The notes under the pieces: generated by a model
The model's input: the letters and a program-made list of their open reading frames with translations, nothing else
What the model was told of the DNA's origin: nothing
Databases searched by the model: none
Part shown: one piece after another, positions 43,760-53,538 of the stretch
Numbering within the stretch: the stretch's first letter is position 1
Layout of the letters: each line of letters starts with the position of its first letter
Program-made: the position numbers and the translations under genes
Assembly: GCA_964387285.1 (NCBI GenBank)
Contig: CAYLWO010000001.1
Coordinates: 273,976-337,975, forward strand
Length of the DNA stretch: 64,000 nucleotides
Origin: Anaerohabitans sp964387285
GTDB lineage: Bacteria; Zhuqueibacterota; Zhuqueibacteria; Residuimicrobiales; Residuimicrobiaceae
Direction of reading: 5' to 3'

Positions 43760-46700
43760 TTAATCCGTTATCGCTTGTCGGGCAAGCACTGCCGGATCGA
43801 TTTCTTTATTCAAAAAAGGCTTTAAGCGAATTGAATAACCATCGGCAATGGGGAAGGTTCGATACTGAGGTAAAACAGGATTTGGCGTATCCCCCACCCC
43901 GGTGACGCGATGCAACAGATTAACGATGGTCGTTCCTGATCTTTTTAGCTGAAAGGTATAACAGGCGCGATGCAGATTGTTAAAGGGCGTGACACTGACG
44001 TTCATTTCCGGCTGTGCTATAAAGAGCAAACCAAGCCCCTGCTCATCGGTCAACGCAGCCCAACGCACCTCGGTTTTATTACCATGTTCCATGGGTCTGA
44101 CATAAGGAACATATTGCTCCTCGACGCTGCCGGAGTAAAGGCCTATTTTGGCGCCGGTCTTGCGATCAGGATAGGTTTCAATGGGCCCACGTCCGTACCA
44201 GGTTAATTGCTTGAAACGTTCCGGCATCTGCAGCTGTATGCCCATGTGCGGCAGCCAATCCATAATCAGATTGCCGAACGGCGTGATGTGATGGTTAAAT
44301 AAAATATCACCGGCGGGATAAATATCATAGGTGTAGACGTTGTCGAATCCTTCCGGAACGTCCGGCGCCTGGCAACGGGTCGTGAAAATAATACGCAAAA
44401 CGCCGCCATTTAGATTTTCCATGCCGTAGGACAGAGTGTTTTCAACCATTCGATCCAAACCTGCACGCCACCACTCTTTTCCTTCCGCTCTGCCCCACTC
44501 CACATATTCGTTGGAAATCATGGCGCGCCATACATTGAGCTGGGGACCGTTGCTGATCAAGTCCTGTTGTTGGTATTTCATGGCAGAAAGGCAGCCCTGC
44601 TTTTTATCAAAAGCATACTCAAAATTACTACCTTTGATAATAAATGATGAAGCATCCTCAATAGCAACAGCCGCCGGCGTAGAGATTGAACGCTCGATCG
44701 CGCGATTGTTGGCTGTTACCGGCAACTTGCATTGTGCAAAGGCAACCTCGTGTCCGACAGGAATGCCGGGCCTTGCTGCAGATTGTTGAAAGGAAAGCGT
44801 CAACCAATATTCCACTCCCGGCTGGGGTGCGGTAATCTCATAAGGGATGGTTATCACGGTATTTTTCTGCGGAGCAACGTCCAATTTTATTTTTCCGTTT
44901 TGCAGTTCTTTGCCGTCAGCTGCCAGTTGCCAGATCACGTCCAGTTCGCCCAGATTGGTGAAAAAATAGCGATTGTTGATTTCGAATTTAGCTCTGCCCG
45001 CATCAAGGACGCGCACCCATACCGGTTCATGACTTTTTTTCATTTGCCAGAGTTCCGGCTGCGGCGTGCGATCGGCAAAAATAACGCCGTTGATCAAAAA
45101 ATTACTGCTGCCATAGCCGATATAATCGCCTTCATTTTGAAATTCATCCAGATCAAGCCACAGAACGACGCCCATGGTCGGTGCTTTGGCCGGATTGGCG
45201 ATTTCTTCCGCTGATAAAGCCCTGTTGTATATAGCAGCCTGGTCGTAAATCGCATTGGAAATCCAGGTCTGATCATTATCCAGGTGTCTTTCCGCATTGC
45301 GTCCCAGATTGATCGGATAATGGCATGAAGTAATTTTTCCCTTATGCTCTTTCACAGCCAGCTGCTTGCCGTCGAGATACAGAACAAGCTGTTGGCCGTT
45401 ATAGACGCCGGCAACCGTGTGCCAATTATAATCCCAGTCGCCCGGAACCGGCGCTTGAACGGTGATGTGTTTATTATCATCCTGAATATAAAATTCCAAT
45501 TTAGAGGGATCGATTTGCGCCAGGCCGAATTGATGATCGCCTTTGGTCAACAAGGGATTGGCTGAGTAGAAACCGCGCGGATATACGGTTACCATCACGG
45601 TCAGTTGCGCACCGGTGATATCCAGGCAGGGATCATCATACAGTTCCACCCAATCATCGACACCGCTGAGTGCGACGGCCTGGCCCGATTTACCGGCCAC
45701 TATTTGCGGACGACCGCGAAAAACAGCCTGTGTATGAAATCGAGAAGCATCCGGAGTTGAAATGATTTTTTGTCGCAATCCCTGGTCCACCCAATCCCAG
45801 ACAAAGCCACCTTGCAAACGGGGCAATTCATAGATGGTTTGCCAGAATTCATCAAAATGTCCGAGACTGTTTTCCATGGCATGGGCATACTCTCCCATCA
45901 CCACCGGCTTGCCCGGCCCCCGGCCAATTTGGCGCAATCGCGCCGGCGTAGGATATCGTGGGCCAATGACATCGGCATAAGGCGCTTCGCCGTCCGGAAC
46001 ATTGGATTGATGATACAATAATCGGGTTGGGTCGACCTTGCGGGCATACTCGTTCATCATATAATGGACATGCCCCAATCCGCATTCATTGCCGGTGCTC
46101 CAAAAAATGACGCTGGCAAAATTCTTGTCCCGTTGCACCATATGTTCAAAGCGATGCATAAAAGAAGGCTCCCATCCCGGAACATCAGCCAGCCAATTCT
46201 CTCCCTGATGGCATTCTGCGTTGACTTCGTCACAGATATAGATGCCGTACTCGTCACAGAGATCATACCAACGGGGATCATTGGGATAGTGTGAATGACG
46301 AACCGCATTGACGTTGAACTGTTTCATCAGCGCCAGATCCTTGCGCATCATATCAACGGTTAAGGTCCTACCCAATTCCGGATGATGCTCATGACGATTG
46401 ACGCCTTTGAAATCCACTGCCTGGCCGTTAATGAGAATCTGCTCATTACGCACCTCGATTTCCCGAAAGCCCATTTTTTGACTAACAACGTCGACCACGC
46501 TGTTTTGCCCGTTTAAGAGCGAAAGCACCAGGGTATATCGATGCGGTTTCTCATCGGACCATTTTTTAGGATTCTTGATCACCTTGAGCAATCTGACACG
46601 TGCCGCATCTTTGGCTTTAACCGTGGCCGATGTTGTTAATTGAGCAACAGTGCGTCCGTCGGCATCATATAAATCCGCCTCAATTTTGTAAGGATTAGCC

Positions 46701-47506
46701 ATCCGGTCTGTGTAATTCATGATTTCTGCGTCTATGGTGAGCGTGGCATCGCAATACTGCGCATCCAGATCGGTCTTGACAAAATAATCGCGCAGATGAA
46801 CCTGGGGCACGCTATAGATATAAACCTGCCGGTAAATGCCGCTGAAACGCCACATATCCTGGTCTTCCAGATAACTGCCGTCGCTCCAGCGCATCACCTG
46901 CACCGCTAATACATTTTCACCATTCCGGAGAAAGGGCGTGATATTAAATTCGCCGGCGGTCATGGCATCTTCATCATAACCCACATAGTGACCATTAACC
47001 CAAACAAAGTACGCTGATTGCACACCGTCAAAATGCAACAGGATTTGTCGTCCCTGCCAATCTTTCGGCAAGCTGAAAATCGTACGGTAGCAGCCCGTCG
47101 GATTGAACAGATCAGGAACGCAGGGCGGGTTATAGGGATCAAATTCCATGGGGATATTGCGATAAATGATATGATCATATTCCTGCATTTGCCATGTGCC
47201 GGGCACTTTAATATTGTCCCATTTTTCCACTGAAAAATCCGGATTAAAGAAACCATCCGGCACTTCTTCCGGACGAGGGACCCATTTGAATTTCCACGTG
47301 CCGTCCAGGGATTGCAAGAAAGGAGAACGTTGCCAATCGCATGTTTTAGCCTGTTCGCCATCGACAAAGGGCATAAGCGGGACATGGGGCGGTTCCTGGT
47401 TTTCAGCGGTCATGGCCGGATTTTCGATATAGCGGTTGATATCGTGGATTTTTTGCGCGAAACAAAAACCGGCGATCACCAGGATAAGGAAAAAGATCTT
47501 TTTCAT
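43760..47506 (-). CDS. Secreted GH2 beta-galactosidase with inserted LamG-like domain
   Basis: 1248 residues with a signal peptide (MKKIFFLILVIAGFCFAQ). The LacZ order is kept: sugar-binding jellyroll (about 55-230), Ig-like domain (240-345), TIM barrel from about 350. The acid/base Glu474 is in STGNECGLGH and the nucleophile Glu539 in VVMGEYAHAM. After GGFVWDWVDQGLRQK (near 580) a LamG/concanavalin-like domain of about 210 residues interrupts the barrel (SGQAVALSGVDDWVELYDD, WHTVAGVYNGQQLVLYLDGK, IYNRALSAEEIANP). The LacZ sequence then resumes with GSSNFLINGVIFADRTPQPEL. The C-terminal beta-galactosidase small-chain domain closes it. The insertion adds likely carbohydrate binding. Substrate may be a galactoside of an algal or plant glycan. 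Confidence 0.92.
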   Translation of the reverse strand: MKKIFFLILVIAGFCFAQKIHDINRYIENPAMTAENQEPPHVPLMPFVDGEQAKTCDWQRSPFLQSLDGTWKFKWVPRPEEVPDGFFNPDFSVEKWDNIKVPGTWQMQEYDHIIYRNIPMEFDPYNPPCVPDLFNPTGCYRTIFSLPKDWQGRQILLHFDGVQSAYFVWVNGHYVGYDEDAMTAGEFNITPFLRNGENVLAVQVMRWSDGSYLEDQDMWRFSGIYRQVYIYSVPQVHLRDYFVKTDLDAQYCDATLTIDAEIMNYTDRMANPYKIEADLYDADGRTVAQLTTSATVKAKDAARVRLLKVIKNPKKWSDEKPHRYTLVLSLLNGQNSVVDVVSQKMGFREIEVRNEQILINGQAVDFKGVNRHEHHPELGRTLTVDMMRKDLALMKQFNVNAVRHSHYPNDPRWYDLCDEYGIYICDEVNAECHQGENWLADVPGWEPSFMHRFEHMVQRDKNFASVIFWSTGNECGLGHVHYMMNEYARKVDPTRLLYHQSNVPDGEAPYADVIGPRYPTPARLRQIGRGPGKPVVMGEYAHAMENSLGHFDEFWQTIYELPRLQGGFVWDWVDQGLRQKIISTPDASRFHTQAVFRGRPQIVAGKSGQAVALSGVDDWVELYDDPCLDITGAQLTVMVTVYPRGFYSANPLLTKGDHQFGLAQIDPSKLEFYIQDDNKHITVQAPVPGDWDYNWHTVAGVYNGQQLVLYLDGKQLAVKEHKGKITSCHYPINLGRNAERHLDNDQTWISNAIYDQAAIYNRALSAEEIANPAKAPTMGVVLWLDLDEFQNEGDYIGYGSSNFLINGVIFADRTPQPELWQMKKSHEPVWVRVLDAGRAKFEINNRYFFTNLGELDVIWQLAADGKELQNGKIKLDVAPQKNTVITIPYEITAPQPGVEYWLTLSFQQSAARPGIPVGHEVAFAQCKLPVTANNRAIERSISTPAAVAIEDASSFIIKGSNFEYAFDKKQGCLSAMKYQQQDLISNGPQLNVWRAMISNEYVEWGRAEGKEWWRAGLDRMVENTLSYGMENLNGGVLRIIFTTRCQAPDVPEGFDNVYTYDIYPAGDILFNHHITPFGNLIMDWLPHMGIQLQMPERFKQLTWYGRGPIETYPDRKTGAKIGLYSGSVEEQYVPYVRPMEHGNKTEVRWAALTDEQGLGLLFIAQPEMNVSVTPFNNLHRACYTFQLKRSGTTIVNLLHRVTGVGDTPNPVLPQYRTFPIADGYSIRLKPFLNKEIDPAVLARQAITD

Positions 47507-47530
47507 TAAATCACCTCAAGTAGCGTCGTG

Positions 47531-48151
47531 TCAGAATATTTTTTGAAAAGTCATGCGAAATACGTTGTGATTATGCTTTTTATCATGTCCGGTATACAGT
47601 CCGATGGAACCGATTCCGGTATCCAGACAAATTTGACCGCCCAGGTAATTCATCGTCATGCCTTCAGCGAAGGAATACCCTTCAACCTGAGGGCCGATGG
47701 AAAGGCTGTTCAAAATGCGGTAGAGAATGAAATCCCTGTAATAATAGAACGATTCCTGTTCTTCGAAAGCCTTATTAAAATAAAGATTCCAGCTTTCAAA
47801 AGAAATAGTTTTATTGTAATAAATCGCATATAACTCGTAAACCAGGTGCGAAAGCCGTGCCCCGCGTGAAGAGGATTCGCTGATTTCAAAACCGATTTGC
47901 GGAATAATTTGCAGTTGTTGAAAATGAAAATTGGGGCCGACATCGATCTGGGCAAAGCCCAGCGAAGACATCTGGAAAACCCACAGCATGCCCACGCTTT
48001 TATTAAGCGGCGTCTCATAGAACAGCCAGGGATTGATGCTGCTGTTGTGATAGTCCACACGCAGGGTATAGGTGGGTTTTATTTCCTGCGCCATCGCCAC
48101 ACCGCCAAAAAAGAGCAGCAACAGATAATAACCGGTTTTCCGATTTTGCAT
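47531..48151 (-). CDS. Exported outer-membrane-like protein of unknown function
   Basis: 206 residues with a signal peptide (MQNRKTGYYLLLLFFGGVAMAQ) and AAAGGA upstream. The mature part alternates hydrophobic and polar residues with many aromatics (YTLRVDYHNSSINPWLFYETPLN, FYYYRDFILYRILNSLSIGPQVEGYSF, FRMTFQKIF), as in small outer-membrane beta-barrels, and ends in Phe. No known family is recognised. It starts upstream of the beta-galactosidase gene by 24 bp, so they share a transcript. Confidence 0.7.
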   Translation of the reverse strand: MQNRKTGYYLLLLFFGGVAMAQEIKPTYTLRVDYHNSSINPWLFYETPLNKSVGMLWVFQMSSLGFAQIDVGPNFHFQQLQIIPQIGFEISESSSRGARLSHLVYELYAIYYNKTISFESWNLYFNKAFEEQESFYYYRDFILYRILNSLSIGPQVEGYSFAEGMTMNYLGGQICLDTGIGSIGLYTGHDKKHNHNVFRMTFQKIF

Positions 48152-48246
48152 GGTGATTTTCCTTTCTACAACTATCATTTTGCGGGCCTTTTAACCATAT
48201 TGCCAATTAAAAACAAAATAAAGCTAGATCGAGCGATATGTGCTCG

Positions 48247-48284
48247 AAAAAAAAACCTTGCGAAGGTTTGCAACCTTCGCAAGG
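48247..48284 (-). terminator. Perfect palindrome plus T-run, terminator of the decarboxylase operon
   Basis: Thirteen-base arms (CCTTGCGAAGGTT and AACCTTCGCAAGG) flank a 3-base loop at 48256-48284. On the minus strand nine T follow at 48255-48247. It lies 55 bases after the decarboxylase stop. It is a relative of the imperfect copy at 9401-9429, so this may be a dispersed repeat that works as a terminator. Confidence 0.85.
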
Positions 48285-48339
48285 ATACGGCAATCGCTCA
48301 ATTTTCGTTTTTCTTTTTTATCAACGAAAAGAGCTCATC

Positions 48340-49782
48340 CTATTTGCGCATTATCTCGCCCCCTATTTGCGCAATGAGTTGCCATGCAGCTTGCACATGC
48401 CGAAATTCCATATGTGTTTGGCCCACGCATAACCGTAAAACAATACGATCATTAATTTTAGTATGAGTCAGATAGAGTTGGCCGCTTTGATTCAGTCGAT
48501 CCAGTAAACACTGGTTATCCGCATCAGAGCCGGCTAACCGAAAGCAGACCAGATTCAGCGGCGGCGGCAAAACCAGTTCAAAATGAGAATCCTGTCGTAC
48601 CCATTCACTGAACTGCTGCGCCCACTGTACATGCTGACGAATATGGTGCTGCAGTCCGATTACGCCATAATGACGAATAACAAACCACAACTTCAATGCC
48701 CGAAATCGTCTTCCCAAAGATACCTGCCAATCGCGATAATCAATGACTGCCCCGGATTCCGTCGCTTTATTGCGTAAATATTCAGGCAGAATGGTCAAAG
48801 CCTGTATGAGCGCTTTACGATCTCGAACAAAGAAACAATCACAATCAAAATTGGTAAACATCCATTTATGAGGATTAAAAGCATAACTGTCGGCCAGGTC
48901 CAGTCCGGTAAAAAAACCACGATACTCCGGGCATACGGCTGCACTGCCGGCCATGGCGGCATCGACATGCAACCACAAATTTTCTTTTTGACACACGTGC
49001 CCGATTTCGGGCAAAGGATCCACACCATTTGCGGATGTTGTGCCAATAGTTGCAGCAACAAAAAAAGGTTGCAAACCATTGGCTCGATCCTGTCGAATAG
49101 CTTTAGCCAGAACATCAGGACGCATGGCGCATTTTTCATCAACATCAATGATGCGTAGATTGGCTTGACCGATGCCGGCCATTTTAACGGCTTTTTCTAT
49201 GGAAGAATGGGCCTGGCTGGAAGTATAAGCGACCAACCGGCCATTACAGCCATGTGCATTGCTTTGCAAACCGGTAACCTGTTCCCGTGCCGCCAGCACG
49301 GCGCAAAGCACCGCGCTGGATGCGCTGTCCTGAATCACTCCTCCGCCGGTTGAATTGGATTTGAAATGAGCCGGCAAGGCCATGATGTCCACCAGCCAAT
49401 CCATGACATGGGTTTCCAATTCCGTGCAAGCCGGGCTGGTGGCCCAGAGCATGCCCTGCACACCCAGGCCGGCAGAAAGCAATTCACCGAGTATGGCCGG
49501 ATAAGAAGTGTTAGCGGGGAAAAAAGCGAAAAAGTTGGGCGACTGCCAGTGTGTGATGCCGGGCATAATGATCTTTTCCACATCCTGCATCATGTCCGCA
49601 AAGCTCTCTCCCTGCTGCGGGGCCTGATCCGGCAAAGCGTGGCGAATGGCGCCTGGTTTGACCTGTGACAACACGGGCAGAGTCTCAACCGTTTCATAGT
49701 AGTGTGCGATCCAATCAATCATCTCATGACCGTAACGTCGGAAATCCTCAGCAGTCATGTGAAACGATTTATCTTTATTCAT
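48340..49782 (-). CDS. PLP-dependent aromatic-L-amino-acid decarboxylase-type enzyme
   Basis: 480 residues. The group II decarboxylase fold has HVDAAMAGSAAVCPEY (PLP-contact Asp) and NPHKWMFTNFDCDCFFVRD with the Schiff-base Lys. GGGVIQDSASSAVLCAVLAAREQ and YTSSQAHSSIEKAVKMAG are classic for DOPA/tyrosine/tryptophan decarboxylases. The N-terminal DFRRYGHEMIDWIAHYYETVETLPVLSQVKPG is the usual helical dimer segment. AAGGAGTGG precedes the ATG at 49782. It would produce an aromatic amine; tryptophan, tyrosine or phenylalanine could be the substrate. The terminator follows it. Confidence 0.9.
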   Translation of the reverse strand: MNKDKSFHMTAEDFRRYGHEMIDWIAHYYETVETLPVLSQVKPGAIRHALPDQAPQQGESFADMMQDVEKIIMPGITHWQSPNFFAFFPANTSYPAILGELLSAGLGVQGMLWATSPACTELETHVMDWLVDIMALPAHFKSNSTGGGVIQDSASSAVLCAVLAAREQVTGLQSNAHGCNGRLVAYTSSQAHSSIEKAVKMAGIGQANLRIIDVDEKCAMRPDVLAKAIRQDRANGLQPFFVAATIGTTSANGVDPLPEIGHVCQKENLWLHVDAAMAGSAAVCPEYRGFFTGLDLADSYAFNPHKWMFTNFDCDCFFVRDRKALIQALTILPEYLRNKATESGAVIDYRDWQVSLGRRFRALKLWFVIRHYGVIGLQHHIRQHVQWAQQFSEWVRQDSHFELVLPPPLNLVCFRLAGSDADNQCLLDRLNQSGQLYLTHTKINDRIVLRLCVGQTHMEFRHVQAAWQLIAQIGGEIMRK

Positions 49783-49849
49783 TTCCACTCCTTGTGATAA
49801 TAAACAACTTTGTCTGTTCAGCAATCGCTTTTAAATTGAATAAAAAGAT

Positions 49850-50452
49850 TTACATTTTTTCATGTGCTTTGTTTGCATTATTTTTTTGCTCTGTTTCCGC
49901 TTTTGCCAATCTTTTCATGAACCAATCTGCAAAAATAAAATAAAAAATGCCGAACAGCAGAAATATCCCAGAAATAATAAAAACCCATGGATCCTTGTCA
50001 TAATTCCAATTCCAGATGACCGATAGTGATCCAAAGACGATAAAAGCCAAACCCACCCATTTTAAAAGGCGACGACCCAACTGCTGGTAATTGTCCGCAT
50101 CAATTTTATAACCAATCACGCCAAGGACTAGATAAAGACAACCGACAAAAAGAATAAAAGCCGGTAAGCGGAATTTTCCTTTTTCAAAGAGCAACAAGGC
50201 GGAAACGATTATAGCAGCGCCTTCCATAAGATGAAAAAATGCATGAACCTTTTTAACCCGTTTCTCTAATAAATGATGAAAAAATGACCCAAGCACGACA
50301 AACAGTCCAGCCAGCAGCAAAAAACCAACATGAAATGGATAGTGAACAAAATAGGGTAATTTATCCCATGCTTTGATTAAAATTTGCAAACCGATTAAAA
50401 AACCGGCAAAATCCATCCCACATTTTTTAAGAAGGATTTGTATTTTGGACAT
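49850..50452 (-). CDS. Polytopic membrane protein of unknown function
   Basis: 200 residues with about six membrane helices (MDFAGFLIGLQILI, VGFLLLAGLFVVLGSFFHHLL, AFFHLMEGAAIIVSALLLF, FILFVGCLYLVLGVIGY, WVGLAFIVFGSLSVIW, WVFIISGIFLLFGIFYFIF) and a charged C-terminal tail. The ATG at 50452 has GGAG upstream and overlaps the methyltransferase stop by 26 bases. A much longer reading from 50818 is antisense-like low-complexity and rejected. No family name can be given with confidence. Confidence 0.7.
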   Translation of the reverse strand: MSKIQILLKKCGMDFAGFLIGLQILIKAWDKLPYFVHYPFHVGFLLLAGLFVVLGSFFHHLLEKRVKKVHAFFHLMEGAAIIVSALLLFEKGKFRLPAFILFVGCLYLVLGVIGYKIDADNYQQLGRRLLKWVGLAFIVFGSLSVIWNWNYDKDPWVFIISGIFLLFGIFYFIFADWFMKRLAKAETEQKNNANKAHEKM

Positions 50453-51308
50453 CGTTTTCTCCATCATTTTTGCACGAGACCCGGGGTTTTGTCGCCAGAG
50501 CGCAAAGCGCTTGAAATCGGGTATGAATTCCATCTGCTTGTTTGAATACCTTAACCTTCTGCAGCATTGCAGATTTGACCTGTGCAAGCGTGCGCTCATC
50601 CAGTTGCTCAAACAGAGCACGCATGCCGTGCGACCAGAGTGATTGCCACCATTCTTCTTCCCGGGCATAAATAAAATCCTGGTCCTCCAAGAAAACCTGA
50701 ACATCAACAAATCCAACGTTATGCAAAGCTTCGTGCAAGCGCTCTGGAGTGTCGAAACGGGGAGTTGCAGGATTGCCGGATGGAGTTGCAGATGACGGTA
50801 ACGTGGCTGCCAGTTCACGTCGGCACCAGTGCAAATACTGGCAATCCTCCGCCCAGGTGGTCAAACCAACCCGTCCACCCGGTACAAGCACGCGAAAGAA
50901 TTCCTGCAATGCACGAAATGGTTGCGGAAAAAACCAAAGGGCAAATCCACACAGTACAAAATCAAAGCAAGCAGGAGTAAATTCCAATCTTTCTGCATCC
51001 ATCTGTTGCACGGTAGCATGCAATATCCCGGCGCTCTGAATATCCATCAAGGTTTCGCGAACCATTTCTACGGCCAAATCAGTACCACACACCATCCCTC
51101 CTGGTCCTACCTTTTGTGCTGCAGGGAAAAGTATTGCGCCCCGCCCCGTAGCCACATCCAAAACTCTGGCTTGTGGAAAAAGTTGCGTACGTTCCACCAG
51201 CTGTTCGCCAAAGTAAGCAAAAAATTGCGGACCGATGCGATCATAGGTTGCTGCGGCACGGTTAAATACACCGACGATCCCTTTTTGTGTTTGATCTGCT
51301 TCATTCAT
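50427..51308 (-). CDS. Class I SAM-dependent methyltransferase (UbiE/MenG-like)
   Basis: 293 residues. The SAM site has VLDVATGRGAILFPAAQ (motif I) and GTDLAVEMVRETL (acidic loop), then FDFVLCGFALWFF and FRVLVPGGRVGLTTW. The N-terminal VFNRAAATYDRIGPQFFAYFG is typical of UbiE/COQ5-type enzymes. The start at 51308 overlaps the ABC exporter stop by 8 bases. The product may act on a lipid or a small metabolite exported by the neighbour; no specific substrate is visible. Confidence 0.85.
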   Translation of the reverse strand: MNEADQTQKGIVGVFNRAAATYDRIGPQFFAYFGEQLVERTQLFPQARVLDVATGRGAILFPAAQKVGPGGMVCGTDLAVEMVRETLMDIQSAGILHATVQQMDAERLEFTPACFDFVLCGFALWFFPQPFRALQEFFRVLVPGGRVGLTTWAEDCQYLHWCRRELAATLPSSATPSGNPATPRFDTPERLHEALHNVGFVDVQVFLEDQDFIYAREEEWWQSLWSHGMRALFEQLDERTLAQVKSAMLQKVKVFKQADGIHTRFQALCALATKPRVSCKNDGENDVQNTNPS

Positions 51309-53460
51309 GTATTGAACTTTCCCGATATTTATTGTTGTCCAAATGGAAAAATTGTTCGCGATACAATTGACCATAGGCCCCGTTTTGAAGCAACAGCTCC
51401 TGATGCGTTCCCTGCTCTACAATCCGGCCTCTTTCCAGTACAACAATTTTGTCAGCGTTAACTACAGTCGACAAGCGATGTGCGATGACGATGGAAGAAC
51501 GGTCTTTGAGCAGTCGGGATAATGCTTCCTGGATCTGGTGCTCGGATTTGCTGTCCAGAGCCGAAGTTGCTTCATCCAGAATTAAAATGCGCGGATCCTT
51601 TAAAAAAGCCCGGGCAATGGCCAGGCGCTGTTTTTGGCCTCCGGAAAGATTGCTGCCCCGTTCACTGATTTCGGTCCACAATCCCTCCGACAACTCATTT
51701 ACAAATTCCCACGCATTGGCGGCGACAAGTGCGTTTTTCAATTCACTCATGGTTGCATCAGGCTTGGCCAGCAGGAGATTTTCCTGTATGGTGCCGGAAA
51801 ATAATATGGTCTCCTGGTTGACAATACCGATCAGAGAGCGCAGCTCAGCTAGTTTTATATCACGCAGATCATGGCCGTCCAGGCGGATCACGCCGGCATC
51901 GGGATCATAAAAGCGCGGCACCAGATTTGCCAGTGTGGATTTGCCGGAACCACTGGCGCCGACAAAGGCCACGGTTTCGCCCGGTTTGATCAGCAGGTTA
52001 ATGTCGCGCAGAATCGGAGCGCCGTTTTCATAACTAAAGATCACATTGACAAATTCCAATCTGCCGGCGACGTTCTGCACACTTTTGGCATCCGCTTTTT
52101 CCACAACCTGTGGTTGCAGATCAAAATACTCAAAGATTCTCTCAATGGCAGCCAACGAATTGGAAAGCAGCACATTCAGATCGGATAATCGTTGAATCGG
52201 CGCATAAAACATGGTCAAATATAGCAAAAATTGCGTCAGTTCACCGATGGACAAGCTAGCCTGAAGAATCAACCGGCTGCCATACCAGAGGACCAGGCCG
52301 GGAGCGGTCAAGACGACAAATCCGACCAGCATTTCGTTTATAGCCGAGTATTGCGCCGAGCGCAGCACCCGGCTGTATAACTTGTCGGATTGCGAGGCAA
52401 ATTTTATCGACTCTTCCGGCTCGCGGGTGAATCCTTTGACAATGGTCACACCGGCGATGGATTCTTGCAATCCTCCGGAAATCACTTCAACCCGCTGCTG
52501 CACCTCCCGACTGGCGCGTCGAATACGCGTACCGATCATCTTGATGGAGAAGAGAAACAGCGGCATCAAAATCAGAGCGGTCAAGGTTAAAGCGAGATGC
52601 ATTTTAAAAAGAATGACCAATAACGCAATCAAAAGAAATCCGTCCATCCATACATTCGTCAGAGCGGCGCCGACAAAATTTTGCGCCTGTGCGATATCAT
52701 TGACCATACGCGACACAATGGCGCCGGTCTGGCGTTTGGCAAAAAACTGATGCGACAACCGCTGGACATGATTGAACAGAGCCACGCGCAAATCCCGAAT
52801 CATACGATGACCGGCTTTGGCGGTAAAAATGGAGCGAATATAACACATGCTCATCCAGAACAGGTTGACGCCGAGCAGGATGAACAACAGTCGCGTGATC
52901 TCGCTGTACTGTGCCTTGATGCCCATGGCCTTGCCGGGAATCACCTCATCCAGCACCAGACGTAAAATATAAGGAAAAACCAGAGGACTGAGAAATTTGG
53001 CAATACCGGCTATGGTGGCGACCAGATAATGATGCCAGTGCGGTTTGGCATAAGCTAGAAATCGCAAGATGGAGCTGTAGCGCTTTTTTTTCACATCTGA
53101 ATAATCAAACATATTGCCCAGCGCATCCTTGACCGCCTGAATTCGATTCGGCAAAAGATCCGTCTCCAGATAAAAAGAGTGATCTTGCAGCAACCGCTGC
53201 CCCGATTCGGTAATGCCGGATGGCAGGTGGGAATGAGGAATGGGGCCGGGAACCAAAATATCCGCATCAACATTCAGAACCAGGACACGGTAATCCTCAT
53301 AAGAAGTATCCGGTTTCAGTGAATCAAGGATCAAGGCCTCGAGAATGATTTCGATGATATCCCAGCGGTTAAAAACATAAAACCGTTTTTCCGTGCGGGA
53401 CAGACCTGCACCCAGGTAACGCCGGACATTCTCTTTGTGGGTTAGATGGTAGACAATCAT
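51301..53460 (-). CDS. ABC exporter half-transporter with unusual N-terminal domain
   Basis: 719 residues. Residues 1-116 are an extra domain (VYHLTHKENVRRYLGAGLS, VLVLNVDADILVPGPIPHS). The HLT ... N ... GL ... V(L/Y) arrangement recalls ADP-ribosyltransferase-like folds, but this is a weak resemblance. Residues 130-440 form the six-helix membrane domain. The ATPase has Walker A GASGSGKSTL, signature LSGGQKQRLAIARA, Walker B ILILDEATSALDS and the switch His AHRLST. Such MsbA-type proteins work as homodimers to export lipids or drugs. There is no ribosome site before the ATG; a promoter overlaps it closely. Downstream genes overlap, so it heads an operon with the methyltransferase and membrane protein. 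Confidence 0.9.
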   Translation of the reverse strand: MIVYHLTHKENVRRYLGAGLSRTEKRFYVFNRWDIIEIILEALILDSLKPDTSYEDYRVLVLNVDADILVPGPIPHSHLPSGITESGQRLLQDHSFYLETDLLPNRIQAVKDALGNMFDYSDVKKKRYSSILRFLAYAKPHWHHYLVATIAGIAKFLSPLVFPYILRLVLDEVIPGKAMGIKAQYSEITRLLFILLGVNLFWMSMCYIRSIFTAKAGHRMIRDLRVALFNHVQRLSHQFFAKRQTGAIVSRMVNDIAQAQNFVGAALTNVWMDGFLLIALLVILFKMHLALTLTALILMPLFLFSIKMIGTRIRRASREVQQRVEVISGGLQESIAGVTIVKGFTREPEESIKFASQSDKLYSRVLRSAQYSAINEMLVGFVVLTAPGLVLWYGSRLILQASLSIGELTQFLLYLTMFYAPIQRLSDLNVLLSNSLAAIERIFEYFDLQPQVVEKADAKSVQNVAGRLEFVNVIFSYENGAPILRDINLLIKPGETVAFVGASGSGKSTLANLVPRFYDPDAGVIRLDGHDLRDIKLAELRSLIGIVNQETILFSGTIQENLLLAKPDATMSELKNALVAANAWEFVNELSEGLWTEISERGSNLSGGQKQRLAIARAFLKDPRILILDEATSALDSKSEHQIQEALSRLLKDRSSIVIAHRLSTVVNADKIVVLERGRIVEQGTHQELLLQNGAYGQLYREQFFHLDNNKYRESSIHE

Positions 53461-53466
53461 AATTGG

Positions 53467-53496
53467 AATATAAAAAGAATAAATTAATCAAGTCAA
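53467..53496 (-). promoter_or_regulatory. Promoter of the ABC exporter operon, probably leaderless
   Basis: On the minus strand TTGACT (53496-53491) and TATATT (53472-53467) are 18 bases apart. The ATG at 53460 lies only 6 bases after the -10 box, so transcription would start at or next to the start codon. Confidence 0.5.
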
Positions 53497-53538
53497 GTAA
53501 TGTTATCCGAAAGCAAACAGAAATTTGGCATGAACAAA

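Noticed and set aside
49850..50818. Long version of the membrane protein (322 residues)
   Set aside because: The first 120 residues are the shifted frame of the methyltransferase; a good ribosome site supports a start at 50452.
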